From: Microterricola viridarii
Lineage (GTDB): Bacteria; Actinomycetota; Actinomycetes; Actinomycetales; Microbacteriaceae
Assembly (NCBI RefSeq): GCF_900104895.1
Contig: NZ_LT629742.1
Coordinates: forward strand, 3,286,001 to 3,350,000
Length of the DNA: 64,000 bases
Direction: 5' to 3'
Under the pieces are notes generated by a model, which was not told the origin of the DNA, did no database searches, and saw nothing but the letters and a program-made list of their open reading frames with translations. This document shows positions 23,418 through 32,448 of this stretch, in pieces (within the stretch, counting starts at the first letter, position 1; the number at the start of each line of letters is the position of its first letter). Made by a program: the position numbers and the translations under genes.

Positions 23418-24563
23418 TCAGGCGGGCCAGACCTCCTGGGTGTCGTGGGTGACGCGCGCCAGGTTCTCCGGGATCGGCTCGACGCCGAGGCCCGGGCCCT
23501 GCGGCACGTCGATGTGGCCATCGCGCAGCACGAACGGCTCGGTGATGTCCTCCCTGTAGAACCGGTCGGAGGCCGAGATGTCGCCGGGCAGCGAGAAGCC
23601 GTCGAGGGCGGCGAGGGCGGCGTTCGCCGCCCGGCCCAGGCCGGTCTCCAGCATGCCGCCGCACCACACGGCCACGCCGTGTGCGCGGGAGAGGTCGTGG
23701 ATGCGCTTGGCCTCGAGGTAGCCGCCGACCCGGCCCGGCTTGATGTTGATGACGGATGCCGCGCCGAGCGTGATGGCGTCTGCCGCATCCTTGGCCGACT
23801 CGATCGACTCGTCCAGGCAGATCGGGGTCGACATGGCCGTGGCGAGCTTCGCGTGCTGCACCAGGTCGTCCTCGGCGAGCGGCTGCTCGATCAACAGCAG
23901 GCCGTAGTCGTCGAGGCGGCGCAGGTGCTGGGCGTCCGCGAGCGTGTATGCCGCGTTCGCGTCGACCTGCAGCAGCACCTCATCGCCGAACTGCTGGCGC
24001 ACGGCGGCGACGGGCGCCAGGTCCCAGCCGGGCTGGATCTTCAGCTTGATGCGCACGTAGCCCTCGTCGAGGTAGCCGCCGACGGCGCCCAGCAGGGCGT
24101 CCACGGAGGGCTGGATGCCGACAGAGACGCCGGCGGGCACCCGGGTGCGGGTGGCGCCGAAGTAGCGGGCAAACGACTCCCCGCGGGCGCGCAGCTCCGC
24201 GTCGAGCACGGCCATCTCGATCGCGGCCTTCGCCATCCGGTGTCCGACGACCTTCTCGAGCAGCGCGCCGACGGTCTCGGCGGTGACCTCGCGGCCCTCC
24301 GCCTGCACCCGGGCGAGCATGGGCAGCAGGTAGAGCTGGATCATGCGCTTGGCGCCATCGATGTACTCGGGCGAGTAGAGCGGCTCGCCGAGTGCGACGC
24401 ACTCGCCCCAGCCGACGACGTCGACCCGGCCGTTCGGCGTCGGCACGCTGCCGGCGACGCGCAGCACCAGAGTGTTGCGCTCGGTCTGGGTGCTGAACGA
24501 GGTGGTGAACGGGGAGACGAGCGGGAGCCTGAGCTCGCGCAGTTCGACGGATTCGATGAGCAT
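23418..24563 (-). CDS. Enolase-superfamily N-succinylamino acid racemase (NSAR/OSBS type)
   Basis: A 381-residue muconate-lactonizing-subgroup enolase. It has a capping domain (TERNTLVLRVAG, GWGECVAL) and a barrel with catalytic lysines in IKLKIQPG (about residues 173 and 175). The three metal-ligand segments are LLQVDANAAYTL, LLLIEQPL and TPICLDESI, followed by VINIKPGRVGGYLEA. Sequence alone cannot separate o-succinylbenzoate synthase (MenC) from N-succinylamino acid racemase. No other men gene is nearby. The direct neighbours are a GNAT and an M20 peptidase, the combination known from Geobacillus for D-to-L amino acid conversion. Last gene of the operon, 3 bases after the GNAT. Confidence 0.85.
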   Translation of the reverse strand: MLIESVELRELRLPLVSPFTTSFSTQTERNTLVLRVAGSVPTPNGRVDVVGWGECVALGEPLYSPEYIDGAKRMIQLYLLPMLARVQAEGREVTAETVGALLEKVVGHRMAKAAIEMAVLDAELRARGESFARYFGATRTRVPAGVSVGIQPSVDALLGAVGGYLDEGYVRIKLKIQPGWDLAPVAAVRQQFGDEVLLQVDANAAYTLADAQHLRRLDDYGLLLIEQPLAEDDLVQHAKLATAMSTPICLDESIESAKDAADAITLGAASVINIKPGRVGGYLEAKRIHDLSRAHGVAVWCGGMLETGLGRAANAALAALDGFSLPGDISASDRFYREDITEPFVLRDGHIDVPQGPGLGVEPIPENLARVTHDTQEVWPA

Positions 24564-24566
24564 GGG

Positions 24567-25361
24567 TTACCTCCGGGTGAAAACGTAGTGGTGTGCGGGA
24601 TCGAATCCGGCGGGGAGCCAGTCCGGCGATCCGAAGAGCGGTTCGAGGGCGCCGCGCAGCGCGCCGCGCCAGGCGCGGGCCGTCGAGGGAGCCTCCAGCC
24701 GCATCCGTTCGATGTCGGCGGGGATCTGCACCACGACCGTGTCGGCGTTGGTCGCGCTGGAGTCGTAGACCGGCCGGCCGTCGGCGTTGGCGAGCAGCAG
24801 CGCTCCGGCGCCGTCCGTGCTGACCGGGGCTGGCCGCTCCGCCGGGTCGAGCGCCCACTCCACGAGCAGCCGGTCGCTCTCATCCCCCGCGTTGATGCCG
24901 TCGGACATGGTGCCGTAGCAGTTGGCGATGTAGCCGCTCAGCGTGGCGCCCAGCGAGTTGAGGTTGAAGTGCGCGTTGCGGGCGATCAGCGGGTCGTAGG
25001 TCCAGCGGATGGTGCCGATTCCGCGTTCCAGGCACCACTCCCGCTGGTGCTGCTTGAGCCGCCGGCCGATCCCGCCGCCGGCGATGTCGGAGCGCACCCC
25101 GGCGATGTGCGAGTGCAGCGCGGAGCCGGCCGGCTCGGCGAAGAAGCCGACGCAGCCGCCCACGATGCGGTCCCCGGCGAAGGCGCCGGACACGTAGTTA
25201 CCGCTGTGCTTCAACGCGATGAGCATCGACAGGTCGAACATGGTGTGTCCCGGCTGCGTTCCCCAGATACTGTCGAAGACCGCCACGAGCTCGGTGAGCT
25301 CCTCGACCGTCGTGAGTGACCGCACCTCGGTGATGACGAGCGCGTCAGCGTGACCCGGCAT
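24567..25361 (-). CDS. GNAT-family acyltransferase, candidate D-amino acid N-succinyltransferase
   Basis: A 264-residue protein of the COG3375-like GNAT group. The N-terminal half has the acyl-CoA fold (ELVAVFDSIWG, HSGNYVSGAFAGDRIVGGCVGFF, GIGRRLKQHQREWCLERGIGTIRWTYDPL, RNAHFNLNSLGATL). ARNAHFN is typical of this group. The C-terminal half (VEWALDP, VVVQIPADIERM, WRGALRGALEPLF) is the extra domain these large GNATs share. In Geobacillus the homologous enzyme uses succinyl-CoA to N-succinylate D-amino acids before NSAR; that function is inferred here from gene order. ATG at 25361 lies inside the end of the M20 gene (17-base overlap). Confidence 0.8.
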   Translation of the reverse strand: MPGHADALVITEVRSLTTVEELTELVAVFDSIWGTQPGHTMFDLSMLIALKHSGNYVSGAFAGDRIVGGCVGFFAEPAGSALHSHIAGVRSDIAGGGIGRRLKQHQREWCLERGIGTIRWTYDPLIARNAHFNLNSLGATLSGYIANCYGTMSDGINAGDESDRLLVEWALDPAERPAPVSTDGAGALLLANADGRPVYDSSATNADTVVVQIPADIERMRLEAPSTARAWRGALRGALEPLFGSPDWLPAGFDPAHHYVFTRR

Positions 25362-26502
25362 GGTTGCCTCCCCCCAGCACAGACTGTACAAGCGCGGCGA
25401 CAAGCGCCGTGCGCGGGGCGAAACCGGCCACCACGGCATGCTCGTTCTCGGCGTGGGCGCCGCCGCCCCAGACGCCGATGCCATCGAGCGTCGGCACTCC
25501 CAGACCCGCGGTGAAGTTGCCATCGGATGCCCCGCCGACGGCGATGCCCCGCAGCTCCGGCAGTCCGAGCACGGTCGCGAGCCGGTGCGCCTCCGCGAAG
25601 AGCGCGGCAGAGGCGCCGGCCTCCAGCGGCAGGCGGTTGATGCCGCCCTCGACGCGCAGGGCGGAGCCGGGCACGGCGGGTGCGATGGCGCGGATGGCCG
25701 CGTCGAGGCGTTCCTGGGCCGCCGCCGAGTGCGAGCGCACGTCGACGGAGACGGATGCCGCGGCGGGCACGGTGTTCGTGGTGGTGCCGATCGCGGCGCG
25801 CGTGGGCACGACGCTGAGGCCCGGCTCGCTGCCGTGCAGCGCGGCGATCGCGATGATGGCGTGGGCGAGCGCGACGCCGGCGTTGACCCCCTTCTCCGGC
25901 TCCAGGCCGGCATGGGCGGCGCGCCCCTCCGCCTCGACCCGGTACAGCGAGACGCCCTTGCGCTCCACCTTCAGCTCGCCGGCATCGCCGCCGGCCTCCA
26001 GCACCAGGGTGGCCAGGGCTCCGGCCGCCGTCTGCTCGATGAGTTCGCGCGAGCTCGGCGAGCCGAGCTCCTCGTCGCCGGTGATCAGCAGGGTCACTCC
26101 GTCGAGGGCGGCATCCCCGCCCCGCTCGCGGAGCAGGCCGAGGGCGTGGATGGCCACGGCCAGCCCGCCCTTCATGTCCACGGCCCCCGGGCCGCGCAGC
26201 ACGCCGTCGGTGACGGCGGCCGGGATGCGCGCCAGCGTGCCGAGCGGCCAGACGGTGTCGTGGTGGCCAAGCAACAGCAGGCGGGTCTCCGCGCCCCAGC
26301 GGGCCAGCACGTGCGTGCTGCCGCCGAGGACGATCTGTTCGGCGCGGGCGCCGAGCCGCTCGGCGAGGAGGGCGGTGACGGCATCCGCGCTGCGCGCGAC
26401 GGCGACATGGTCGGCCGACGGCGATTCCACCTCGATGAGGGCGATCGCGTCGGCCAGGATCTGCTCCAGCCGGTTCTCGGCGGATGCGAGCAGCTCAGTC
26501 AT
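25345..26502 (-). CDS. M20-family metallopeptidase, candidate N-succinyl-L-amino acid desuccinylase
   Basis: A 385-residue dizinc amidohydrolase. Metal and catalytic segments are LLLLGHHDTVWPLG (His, Asp), RGPGAVDMKGGLAVAIHAL (bridging Asp), LLITGDEELGSPSSREL (catalytic Glu-Glu), TLVLEAGG and a final GGGAHAENEHA (His). The dimerisation insert lies between about residues 175 and 285. Relatives include ArgE, CPG2 and DapE. In the NSAR pathway the M20 member removes the succinyl group from the L-isomer only, which drives racemisation one way. Its ATG at 26502 overlaps the S9-S12 gene by 8 bases. Confidence 0.87.
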   Translation of the reverse strand: MTELLASAENRLEQILADAIALIEVESPSADHVAVARSADAVTALLAERLGARAEQIVLGGSTHVLARWGAETRLLLLGHHDTVWPLGTLARIPAAVTDGVLRGPGAVDMKGGLAVAIHALGLLRERGGDAALDGVTLLITGDEELGSPSSRELIEQTAAGALATLVLEAGGDAGELKVERKGVSLYRVEAEGRAAHAGLEPEKGVNAGVALAHAIIAIAALHGSEPGLSVVPTRAAIGTTTNTVPAAASVSVDVRSHSAAAQERLDAAIRAIAPAVPGSALRVEGGINRLPLEAGASAALFAEAHRLATVLGLPELRGIAVGGASDGNFTAGLGVPTLDGIGVWGGGAHAENEHAVVAGFAPRTALVAALVQSVLGGGNHAGSR

Positions 26503-29500
26503 TCGACACCACAGCATCCGATACCTCGGGGAATGCGCGGCTGCCGAAGTGCAGCAGGCGCCCGCCCTCGTGCTCGACCAGCCAGACCCGGGTCCATCCG
26601 GGGCGACCGGCCGCCCCGGCGGCGAGGTGGCCGCCTGCGCCCGGGTGCACGGTGAACTCGGTCGTTCCGGCCATCTCCTCGCGGCCGGACGGGTTCCCGC
26701 CGTCGACGCGGGTGGCCACCAGCGCGCCATCGGTGACGGCCAGCGTGATCTCGGCCGACGCGTCACGGTAGCGCCCGGCGAGGGCTGCGGCGGTCTCGGC
26801 GTCGACGGGCTCGAGTGAGCTCGCGGCGAACGGCGCCGTCATCCGGGCCCCGGCGATGCTCTGGGCGATCTCGGCGAACAGCTCGTCGCTGGCCGCGGTC
26901 ATGAGCCCGCCGTTGGTGAGCAGCACGAAGGCCACCCCCTTCGACGCAATCGCCCGGGCAAACGCCTGCTGGCCGATGGTGCCGCCGTCGTGGCCGTGCA
27001 CGCGCACGCCGTTCCAGTCGTACTGCAGCCAGGACAGCCCCATGATCTCGGCGACGCCCTCGGAGTCGGAGACCTGCTGGTCTTCGAGCATCAGCCGGTG
27101 GCCGGCGGTGCTGAGCAGCCGGGGTTCGGCCGACATCGAGTCGGCCAGGAACGCGAGGACGTCATCGACCTGGGCGCTGATCAGCCCGGCGGGCCGGGCC
27201 GAGGGCACGATGCTGGTCTGCGTGACGGGAGTGGCGCTGCCGCTGCGGGCATCGCCGCCGTGGCCAAGCGCGTGGCGGAACAACATGGTGTCCTCCTGCA
27301 GCATCGTCGTCGCGCCCAGGCCCAACGGCTGGAGGATGCGCTCGGTCACCACCTCGTGCCAGTAGGCGCCGCGCAGCACCTCGATGATGCGGCCGAGCAC
27401 GACGAACCCGGTGTTGCAGTACGACCAGTTGACGCCCGGTGCGAAGTGCGAGGTGACCTCGCCGAGCGAGTCGACGAAGAGCTCGACGCAGTCGTGGCCG
27501 CGGCCGGTGTCCGTGAAGATGTCGCCGTCGATGCCGCTGGTGTGGGTGAGCAGCTGGCGCGGGGTCACGGTGGCGGAGGCGTGCGCGTCTGCGACGGTGA
27601 ATCCGGGCAGTACCGCGCGCACGGGGGCGTCGAGGTCGAGCAGCCCCTCCTCGACGAGCTGCATGATGAGCGTGCCGGTGTAGACCTTGGTGATCGAGCC
27701 GATCTGGAACAGCGTGTCATCCGTGACGGGAACACCGGTGGCCGTGCTGGTGAGCCCGGCAGACACGACGGTGGTCTCCGTTCCGGAGCGGGTGGTGGTG
27801 AGGATGCCGAGGGCGGCACCGGGAATGCCGTACTTCTCGATCACGGTCTCCAGACGGGTCTGCCAGTAGTCCCGCTCGACGGTGGCCGCGGCGGGCGTCG
27901 GCGACAGGTGCCGCTCGAACCAGTCGACCAGGCGGCGGCTGTAGTCGACCCGGTGCGACGGGGGCCCGACCAGCACGAAGGCGTGCGAGCCGCCCGGGTA
28001 GAGCACGAGCTCCGACTCGACGCCGGCGAGCAGCAGCCCACCGTGCCACTGCTCGGCCTGGAGCGCGGGGCAGAGCAGGTCGGCCGCGCCGTGCAGGATG
28101 AGGGTCGGCGCGGTGACCTGATCGACCCGGTCGAGCGGCGACAGCGCGCGCGCCCGGCCGCTGCCGCGACGGAACTCGAGGTGGTCCAGCAGCACGCCGT
28201 CATCCGAGGCCCCGGTGAGGTGGGCGAGGTCGGCCACCAGCCCGCCGGCGACGGCCACCGCGAAGCGGTCGGTGAACGCGGTCAGCGCGCAGGTCATGAA
28301 GCCGCCGTAGCTGTAGCCCGTGACGAGCAACTGGGCCGGGTCGGCGACGCCGTCGGCGACGAGGGCATCGATCGGCTCGAGCAGGTCGGGCAGGTCGGCC
28401 TCGCCCCAGGCATCCTGCACGCCGTTGAAGAAGGCCTGGCCGTAGCCGTCGCTGCCGCGCGGGTTCAGCATGAGCACGGTGTAACCGCGGGCGACGAGCT
28501 CCGCGTGGTGCGGCTGCATGATCGAGGGGGTTCCCGTCCACGCGTTGTGCGGTCCGCCGTGCACGTCCAGCACGAGCGGTCCGGCCTGCGTGAGGGACGG
28601 GTCGCGCAGGGTCCAGCCCTGCACGCGGGAGCCGTCGGAGATGTCGAACCAGCGCTCCTCGGCGACCGGCACGGCGACGCCGGCCAGGGGCGCGCCGAAG
28701 GAGGTGAGCGCCACCGGCTCGCCTCCGGCGATGGGCACCTCGACGATCTCGCCGAAGCTGCTCTCCGTGGCCAGCACCGCGCGGACAGAGCCCTGCGACG
28801 CGGCGAAGCCGGACACCACGCGCTGCGCGCCGCCCAGGATCTTTCGTGCCGGGCCGCCGGCGATGGGCACGGCGTGCAGCTCGGTGGAGCCGCCCTCGCG
28901 CAGGCAGAACAGCACCTCGCCGTCGGCGGTCAGCGTCGGGCGGCCGCCCGGGTAGGCCATGCCGCCCGGCATGACGTTGCGGTCGAGCGCCGCCGTGAGG
29001 CTGACATCGGCGAGGGCCGGGTCCAGGTGCAGCACGATGAGCTCGGCGTTGCGGATGCCGGGGGCCTCCGCCCCGACGGCCAGCACAGCGTCGCCGGCCG
29101 GTGCCCAGAGAAGCGGCGCGTGCACGGCACGCGAGCGGCCGACCGGCAGCGCCGCGGCGGTGCGATCGGTCAGGTCGATGACGAGGACGCGGGTCTCCAG
29201 GGTGCGATCCGCGTCGGCGTCGATCCCGGCGCTGAAGGCCAGCTTCCTGCCGTCCGGTGAGTAGGCGGCCTCCGAGGCGTCCCAGTCGCCATCGCTCAGA
29301 CGGGTCAGGGCGCCGGAGGCCAGGTCGAGCTCGAACAGGTGGGCGCGGGCCGATCCCCGGGCGCCGACGCCGTCGACCTTGTGGCGGAGGCCGCGGGAGA
29401 CGAGGGCGGCAGCGGATCCCCGGGACACGGTCGCGGAGAACGCGACCCGGGTGCCGTCCGGCGAGACGACGGGGACGCCGGCGCCCTGCGGCAGCCGGGC

Positions 29501-29845
29501 CGCGGTGGTCAGGGGGCGAACAGCGCCGCCGTCGGCGTTGATGGCGTGCAGCTGCGCGGTCCCGCTCGCGTCCGGGCGCAGGAACAGCACGTCGCCGGTG
29601 GCGGAGTTCCACACCGGGTTGCTGTCGTTCGGCCCCTCGGTGAGGGCGCGGGCGGCGCCGTCTGCGCCGATCAGCCAGAGCGAGCTGGTGTTGCTGTCGC
29701 TGGCGCGATCGTTCGCCTGGCGCGCGAAAACGGTGCGGCCGGCGGCATCCGTGGCCAGGCCGGCCGGGATGACGACGTCCAGGTAGTCCTCGATCGTCGC
29801 CGGTCGCGGGGCGGCCTGCTGTGCGGGCAAGATCTGGTCATTCAT
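26495..29845 (-). CDS. S9 prolyl-oligopeptidase/acylaminoacyl-peptidase fused to an S12 beta-lactamase-type serine hydrolase
   Basis: A 1116-residue two-enzyme protein. Residues 1-400 form a WD40-like propeller (SPDGTRVAFSATVSRG, YSPDGRKLAFSAGIDA). Residues about 410-660 are an alpha/beta hydrolase with nucleophile S512 in VTGYSYGGFMTCAL, the Asp region (HGAADLLCPALQAEQ) and His in YPGGSHAF. From about 665 a penicillin-binding/beta-lactamase class C domain follows, with SxxK at S717 (IGSITKVYTG), YxN (WSYCNTGFV) and HxG (VHGHDGGTIGQ). A C-terminal beta-barrel-like tail ends the protein. No signal peptide is seen, so it is cytosolic. S12 relatives include D-aminopeptidases and D-Ala-D-Ala carboxypeptidases. 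Tightly overlapped with genes on both sides. Confidence 0.88.
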   Translation of the reverse strand: MNDQILPAQQAAPRPATIEDYLDVVIPAGLATDAAGRTVFARQANDRASDSNTSSLWLIGADGAARALTEGPNDSNPVWNSATGDVLFLRPDASGTAQLHAINADGGAVRPLTTAARLPQGAGVPVVSPDGTRVAFSATVSRGSAAALVSRGLRHKVDGVGARGSARAHLFELDLASGALTRLSDGDWDASEAAYSPDGRKLAFSAGIDADADRTLETRVLVIDLTDRTAAALPVGRSRAVHAPLLWAPAGDAVLAVGAEAPGIRNAELIVLHLDPALADVSLTAALDRNVMPGGMAYPGGRPTLTADGEVLFCLREGGSTELHAVPIAGGPARKILGGAQRVVSGFAASQGSVRAVLATESSFGEIVEVPIAGGEPVALTSFGAPLAGVAVPVAEERWFDISDGSRVQGWTLRDPSLTQAGPLVLDVHGGPHNAWTGTPSIMQPHHAELVARGYTVLMLNPRGSDGYGQAFFNGVQDAWGEADLPDLLEPIDALVADGVADPAQLLVTGYSYGGFMTCALTAFTDRFAVAVAGGLVADLAHLTGASDDGVLLDHLEFRRGSGRARALSPLDRVDQVTAPTLILHGAADLLCPALQAEQWHGGLLLAGVESELVLYPGGSHAFVLVGPPSHRVDYSRRLVDWFERHLSPTPAAATVERDYWQTRLETVIEKYGIPGAALGILTTTRSGTETTVVSAGLTSTATGVPVTDDTLFQIGSITKVYTGTLIMQLVEEGLLDLDAPVRAVLPGFTVADAHASATVTPRQLLTHTSGIDGDIFTDTGRGHDCVELFVDSLGEVTSHFAPGVNWSYCNTGFVVLGRIIEVLRGAYWHEVVTERILQPLGLGATTMLQEDTMLFRHALGHGGDARSGSATPVTQTSIVPSARPAGLISAQVDDVLAFLADSMSAEPRLLSTAGHRLMLEDQQVSDSEGVAEIMGLSWLQYDWNGVRVHGHDGGTIGQQAFARAIASKGVAFVLLTNGGLMTAASDELFAEIAQSIAGARMTAPFAASSLEPVDAETAAALAGRYRDASAEITLAVTDGALVATRVDGGNPSGREEMAGTTEFTVHPGAGGHLAAGAAGRPGWTRVWLVEHEGGRLLHFGSRAFPEVSDAVVSND

Positions 29846-30636
29846 CGGAACATCGGCTCCCCGAGTTGTGGAATCGCGGCCATGAGCTCGCGCGTGTACT
29901 GGTGTTGTGGGTTGTCGATGACGTCGAGCACGGGGCCCGACTCGACGAGTTCGCCGTGCCGCATGACCGCGACGTGGTCGCAGACGTAGCGCACCACGGC
30001 GAGGTTGTGGCTGACGAAGAGCATGGTGAAGCCGAGCTCCCGCTGCAGCTCGAGCAGCAGGTTGAGCACGGCGCCCTGCACCGAGACGTCCAGCGCCGAG
30101 GTGATCTCGTCGGCGAGCAGCACGCTCGGCCCGGCGGCGAGGGCGCGGGCGATCGCGACCCGCTGGCGCTGGCCGCCGGAGAGCACGGACGGGTAGCTGT
30201 CGGCGCGGTCGGCGCCGAGGCTGACGGCGTGCAGCAGCCGCTCGACTTCCCGCGTGCGCGCCGCGCGGCCGCGCCGCGCGCTGCGATCGCGGCGTTCTGC
30301 GGCGCGCAGGGCCTCGCCGATCGACTCGCCGATCGTCATCCGCGGGTCGAGGCAGGAGGACGGGTCCTGGAAGATCATCTGGATGCGGCGGCGGAGCCTG
30401 GCCGTCTCCCCCCTGGCGCCCACGACGTCGACGCCGTCGACCAGGATCCGCCCGGAGCTGGCCTCGACGAGGCCGACGGCGGCACGCGCCAGGGTGGACT
30501 TGCCCGAGCCCGATTCGCCGACGAGCCCCATGATGCTGCCCTGCGGGATCGTCAGCGAGACTCCCTTGACCGCGTGGAAACGGCTCGCGCCGGCGCCGAA
30601 GTGCACGTGGACGTCGTCAAACTCGATGGCGCTCAT
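29842..30636 (-). CDS. Oligopeptide ABC transporter ATP-binding protein (DppF/OppF type)
   Basis: A 264-residue ABC ATPase. Walker A is GLVGESGSGKSTLARA, the Q-loop is MIFQDPSSCLDPRMT, the signature is LSGGQRQRVAIARAL, Walker B is VLLADEITSALD and the switch His is in LLFVSHNLAVV. A peptide-transporter C-terminal segment (HQYTRELMAAIPQLGEP) places it in the OppF/DppF group. The second ATPase half of the importer is encoded by the fused gene just upstream, with an ATGA overlap at each end. Confidence 0.93.
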   Translation of the reverse strand: MSAIEFDDVHVHFGAGASRFHAVKGVSLTIPQGSIMGLVGESGSGKSTLARAAVGLVEASSGRILVDGVDVVGARGETARLRRRIQMIFQDPSSCLDPRMTIGESIGEALRAAERRDRSARRGRAARTREVERLLHAVSLGADRADSYPSVLSGGQRQRVAIARALAAGPSVLLADEITSALDVSVQGAVLNLLLELQRELGFTMLFVSHNLAVVRYVCDHVAVMRHGELVESGPVLDVIDNPQHQYTRELMAAIPQLGEPMFR

Positions 30637-32447
30637 CGCACTGCCTCCAGCGGGCCGGCCGCGAAGGTGGACCGCAGCTGCTCGTCGATCGTGGCGAGGG
30701 GCACCCCGCGCGGGCTCGTCATGGTCGGAACGGCGGCGAGCAGGGCTCGCGTGTACGGGTGGCTCGCGTTGCCGGCGACCAGCTCGCTCGTCTCGATGTC
30801 CTCGACGATGTGCCCCTCATACATGACCAGGATGCGCGTGCAGACGCTCGTGATCACGGCCATGTCGTGCGAGATGAGCAGCAGCGCGGCGCCCGTCTCC
30901 GCCCGCACATCGCCCAAGAGCGCGAGCACATCGCGTTGCACCGTCACGTCGAGCGCGGTGGTCGGCTCGTCGGCGATGATCAGCGCGGGCGCCCCCATCA
31001 GCCCCATGGCGATCATGGCGCGCTGGCGCATGCCGCCGGAGAACTCGTGCGGCAGTTGGCCGGCACGGCGCGCCGGGTCCGGGATGCGCACCTCGCCGAG
31101 CCGGGCGACGGCCTTGTCGTGCGCGGCGCCCTTGGAGAGGCCCTCGTGCAGCCAGCCGATCTCGGCGATCTGCGCGCCGACCCTGAGCGCCGGGTTCAGC
31201 GAGGACATCGGGTCTTGGAACACCATGGCCATGCGCGTGCCGAGCAGCTTCGCGAGCCGGCGCGGCGACAGCTCGGCCGGCCGCACTCCGTCGCGGATGA
31301 TCGGCACGCCGTCGAACTCGACGAGTGCCGCGTCGCTCGAGACCGGGTACTGGGTCAGCTGGGCGACGGCGAGGCAGCTGAGCGACTTGCCGGAGCCCGA
31401 CTCGCCGACGATTCCGACGGCCTCGCCGCGGCGCACCTCGAAGCTGATGCCGTCGACGGCCCGCTTCCAGGCGGAACCGGCCGGAACGGTGACCGCGAGG
31501 TCGCGCACACGCAGCACGACGTCGTCGTGGTTCGAATCTGCGGCGGGCTCTGTCGCGGTGGCCCGGGTGCGGGCGGACGACAGCTTCGGCATCCGCCGCC
31601 CGGTGCCGCGGTGCACGCCGGTGCCGCGGGCGATCGCCTCCCCGGTCACGGTGAACACCAGTCCGGCCAGCACGACGGCGATGCCGGGCGCCAGCGCCGT
31701 GGCCGGGTTCACGAAGATCTTCGAGAGGCCCTCGTTGAGCATGCGGCCCCAGTCGAACTCGGGCGGCTGGATGCCGAGGCCGAGGAACGACAGGCCGGCG
31801 AACGCGATCAGGCCGCCGCCCAGCGAGAGGCTCGCGTTCACGATCAGCGGCTCGCGGATGTTGGGCAGGATGTGGCGGAACAGCAGCCCGGCCTTGGAAA
31901 CGCCCAGGATGCGCGCGGCGTCGATGAACTCGCGCCCGCTGACCGAGGAGGTCAGCGTGTGGGTGAGCCTGGCGTAGGCGGGGGCGATCGCGACCCCGAC
32001 CGCGAGCACGGCGCTGAGCGAGCCCTGGCCGAGCACGATCAGCAGGAAGATCGCCAGCAGCAGGGCGGGGAAGGCGAGGGCGAAGTTCAGCAGCGCGACG
32101 AGGATGCGCCCGGCCCAGCGCGGCATCAGCGCGGGGATCGAGCCGAGGATCACGCCCAGGCTGACCCCGATCGCGACGGCGCCGACGGCCATCAGCACCG
32201 AGAGCCGGGTGGCGACCAGGGTGCGGGCGAAGACGTCGCGGCCGGCGGCATCCGTGCCGAAGATGTGCTCGGCGCTCGGGCCCTTCGACAGGTTCAGCGG
32301 GTCGGACACCGCGGCGGCCTCGCCCCAGATCATGGGCGCGAACAGTGCGAGGCCGAACAACAGCACGAGACCGATCGCGGCGAGGATGCCGAGCGGTGAA
32401 CGCAGTGTTCCGATGATCCAGTGGCTGCGCACGGGCTTCTGGTTCAC
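30633..32447 (-). CDS. Fused peptide ABC permease (DppC type) and ATPase (DppD type)
   Basis: A 604-residue fusion. Residues 1-290 are a DppC-type permease with an N-terminal helix (LGILAAIGLVLLFGLALFAPM), a GTDAAGRDVFARTLVATRLS periplasmic-loop signature and the EAA-like LGVSKAGLLFRHILPNIREPL. After a charged linker, residues 310-604 are an ABC ATPase: Walker A VGIVGESGSGKSLSC, Q-loop MVFQDPMSSLNPAL, signature FSGGMRQRAMIAMGL, Walker B LIIADEPTTALD and ISHDMAVI. The fusion fixes a 1:1 permease:ATPase ratio. The partner subunits are the downstream ATPase and the upstream permease. Confidence 0.92.
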   Translation of the reverse strand: MNQKPVRSHWIIGTLRSPLGILAAIGLVLLFGLALFAPMIWGEAAAVSDPLNLSKGPSAEHIFGTDAAGRDVFARTLVATRLSVLMAVGAVAIGVSLGVILGSIPALMPRWAGRILVALLNFALAFPALLLAIFLLIVLGQGSLSAVLAVGVAIAPAYARLTHTLTSSVSGREFIDAARILGVSKAGLLFRHILPNIREPLIVNASLSLGGGLIAFAGLSFLGLGIQPPEFDWGRMLNEGLSKIFVNPATALAPGIAVVLAGLVFTVTGEAIARGTGVHRGTGRRMPKLSSARTRATATEPAADSNHDDVVLRVRDLAVTVPAGSAWKRAVDGISFEVRRGEAVGIVGESGSGKSLSCLAVAQLTQYPVSSDAALVEFDGVPIIRDGVRPAELSPRRLAKLLGTRMAMVFQDPMSSLNPALRVGAQIAEIGWLHEGLSKGAAHDKAVARLGEVRIPDPARRAGQLPHEFSGGMRQRAMIAMGLMGAPALIIADEPTTALDVTVQRDVLALLGDVRAETGAALLLISHDMAVITSVCTRILVMYEGHIVEDIETSELVAGNASHPYTRALLAAVPTMTSPRGVPLATIDEQLRSTFAAGPLEAVR

Positions 32448-32448
32448 G

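Noticed and set aside
23418-24563. MenC for menaquinone synthesis
   Set aside because: The fold fits, but no men genes adjoin, and the GNAT and M20 neighbours fit the N-succinylamino acid pathway better. Not excluded by sequence alone.
26990-29260. A 756-codon plus-strand frame antisense to the S9-S12 gene
   Set aside because: Shadow of the real gene: repetitive Gly/Arg/Asp-rich composition with no recognisable motifs, whereas the minus strand has full catalytic motifs.
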